From CAZOZP01 sp964584325 (GTDB lineage Bacteria > Bacteroidota > Ignavibacteria > Ignavibacteriales > Melioribacteraceae): a stretch of 64,000 nt of DNA. The stretch lies in assembly GCA_964584325.1 (NCBI GenBank), contig CAZOZP010000004.1, positions 1 to 64,000 on the forward strand, in the 5' to 3' direction. The notes under the pieces were generated by a model that saw only the letters and a program-made list of their open reading frames with translations, made no database searches and had not been told where the DNA came from. The position numbers and the translations under genes were made by a program. Below are positions 62,593 to 64,000 of this stretch, piece after piece. Each line of letters begins with the position of its first letter. The first letter of the stretch is position 1.

Positions 62593-64000
62593 ATGAAAAC
62601 TTATTCAAAGAAGTATTGTGAAAGCCTTACTGAATATAAACGGCTGTTAACAAGGGAAATTAATATCGGGGATATTCCTCTCGGCGGAGACAATCCGATC
62701 AGGATACAGTCTATGACTACAACCGATACTATGGATACTGTCGGAACGGCAGAACAGACAATCCGAATGGTTGAATCAGGTTGCGAGTATGTCAGAATAA
62801 CCGCTCCGAGTATTAAAGAAGCTGAGAACCTTAGAAACATAAAGAATGAACTAAAGAGAAGAGGCTGCTATGTGCCTCTTATCGCAGATATTCATTACAC
62901 TCCTAATGCTGCGGAAGCCGCAGCAAGAATTGTGGAGAAAGTAAGAATAAATCCGGGCAATTATGTCGATAAAAAGAAATTTGCACAGATAGAATATACT
63001 GATTCAGAATATCAAAGCGAAATTGAAAGAATAAGAGAAAGACTGAAACCGTTAATACTGATTTGCAAGGAATACGGTACAGCAATGAGAATTGGAACAA
63101 ACCACGGATCTCTTTCTGATCGAATAATGAGCCGCTATGGTGATACCGCTTTCGGTATGGTGGAGTCAGCACTTGAATTTGCCAGAATTGCAGAAGATTT
63201 TAATTACTACAATCTTGTGTTTTCAATGAAATCAAGCAATCCGCAGGTAATGGTTCAGGCGTACAGACTGCTTGTTGCAAGAATGAAATATGAAGAAATG
63301 AATTATCCTCTGCATATTGGGGTTACCGAAGCCGGCGATGGTGAAGACGGAAGAATTAAATCTGCAGCCGGAATAGGAACGCTGCTTGAAGACGGTATTG
63401 GCGATACCGTAAGAGTATCATTAACCGAACCGCCGGAATTTGAAGCTCCCGTTGCCCGTACAATTGTTTCAAGATATAATATGCGGGATAGACACAGACA
63501 CATAAACCATATTGAAGAGAATCCTATTGATCCCTATAGCTACACAAGAAGAGAATCTTTTGAATTTTCAGGAATCGGGGGTAATACGGTTCCTAAAGTT
63601 ATTGCCGATTATACGAATGTAAATCCGGATTTTCCGGAAAAACTGATTCCGATAGGTTATACATATCTTGCCGAAACAGATAAATGGAAAATTACCGATC
63701 AGGCGGCTGATTATATTTATTTGGGAAGAAGATTGCCTGATTTTGAACTTCCGCTTAGTCTTAAAGCCATTTATGATTATTCATTCTGGCTTGCGCTGGA
63801 TGACAAATCATCATCTATTCCATTGTTTTCGAAAGAAGAATATTTGTCTGACTCAAAGAAATCCTTCCTGGCAAATATTCTTAAAATTGATGCTTCTGAA
63901 CAGGATATTCTTCAAAATCTGGAAACGGAAAACGGAAACAGCAGAACAATAATTCTGCTGACCACTGACAATCTTCACGGAATGGCGGAACAAAGACGCT
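62593..64000 (+). CDS. ispG: 4-hydroxy-3-methylbut-2-enyl diphosphate synthase (flavodoxin), truncated by window end
   Basis: The first 469 codons of IspG (GcpE), which makes HMBDP from MEcPP in the MEP isoprenoid pathway using a 4Fe-4S cluster. The frame from ATG 62593 is open to the window edge. Typical blocks are NPIRIQSMTTTDTMD, PLIADIHYTPNAA, RINPGNYVDK, RIGTNHGSLSDR, VFSMKSSNPQVMVQAYRLL and PLHIGVTEAGDGEDGRIKSA. Beyond residue 300 an extra domain (PVARTIVSRYNM) is seen, the long form found in Bacteroidota/Chlorobiota and plants. The Cys ligands of the cluster lie past the edge. AATTG-rich leader, with weak Shine-Dalgarno. Confidence 0.95.
   Translation, partial: MKTYSKKYCESLTEYKRLLTREINIGDIPLGGDNPIRIQSMTTTDTMDTVGTAEQTIRMVESGCEYVRITAPSIKEAENLRNIKNELKRRGCYVPLIADIHYTPNAAEAAARIVEKVRINPGNYVDKKKFAQIEYTDSEYQSEIERIRERLKPLILICKEYGTAMRIGTNHGSLSDRIMSRYGDTAFGMVESALEFARIAEDFNYYNLVFSMKSSNPQVMVQAYRLLVARMKYEEMNYPLHIGVTEAGDGEDGRIKSAAGIGTLLEDGIGDTVRVSLTEPPEFEAPVARTIVSRYNMRDRHRHINHIEENPIDPYSYTRRESFEFSGIGGNTVPKVIADYTNVNPDFPEKLIPIGYTYLAETDKWKITDQAADYIYLGRRLPDFELPLSLKAIYDYSFWLALDDKSSSIPLFSKEEYLSDSKKSFLANILKIDASEQDILQNLETENGNSRTIILLTTDNLHGMAEQRR

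Noticed and set aside
62903..63172. Minus-strand ORFs within ispG
   Set aside because: They are antisense to a clearly conserved gene on the plus strand.

Overview
The window is an AT-rich bacterial chromosome segment that spans a replication origin. It suggests the Bacteroidota/Chlorobiota (FCB) group, most likely an Ignavibacteria-type organism. The clues are repeated TAnnTTTG promoter elements just upstream of start codons, a long two-domain IspG, many N-terminal signal peptides and lipoboxes, and the set of envelope genes. The assignment is inference from gene content; no 16S gene is present. I see no tRNA, rRNA, CRISPR array, insertion sequence or phage module.

Left part (1-20.7 kb): mixed-strand housekeeping and envelope genes. 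They include prfA, the GTPase gene typA, a lipoprotein cyclophilin, a periplasmic amidase, class II aldolase, two HAD phosphatases, a metallophosphoesterase, and an M16 peptidase pair. The catalytic member of that pair is interrupted by an in-frame stop. Then come a three-gene pilin-like operon, a TIGR01777 epimerase and a secreted GH13 enzyme.

Origin region (20.7-31.4 kb): leftward dnaA, dnaN, recF, a DUF721/DciA-like gene, gyrB, gyrA and a Cys/Met-metabolism PLP enzyme. A 769-bp gene-free, very AT-rich stretch upstream of dnaA (30630-31398) holds a TTATCCACA box, three TTATCAACA boxes and two 18-bp palindromes. Each palindrome is followed at nearly the same distance by a DnaA box. A second box cluster lies between dnaA and dnaN. 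This is the best oriC candidate and the most interesting non-coding part of the window.

Right part (31.4-64 kb): mostly rightward genes, as expected for the other replichore. They include a sugar-nucleotide epimerase, asparaginase, a small HEGGH membrane protein, an acyl-ACP synthetase/acyltransferase fusion, a MASE1 histidine kinase (leftward), the NAD operon nadB-nadC-nadA, clpB (leftward) and a GH63-like glycosidase. Next is mnmE-mnmG-rsmG-murQ, with two perfect parS sites between mnmE and mnmG but no parAB. After that come a SIR2-like protein, a PadR-like protein, two methyltransferases, a serine/threonine dehydratase, a MATE-like transporter, an SGNH hydrolase, small envelope proteins, trpB and a truncated ispG.

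The genes fit one picture: replication initiation, chromosome segregation marks, tRNA and rRNA modification and basic metabolism packed around the origin, with envelope functions filling the gaps.
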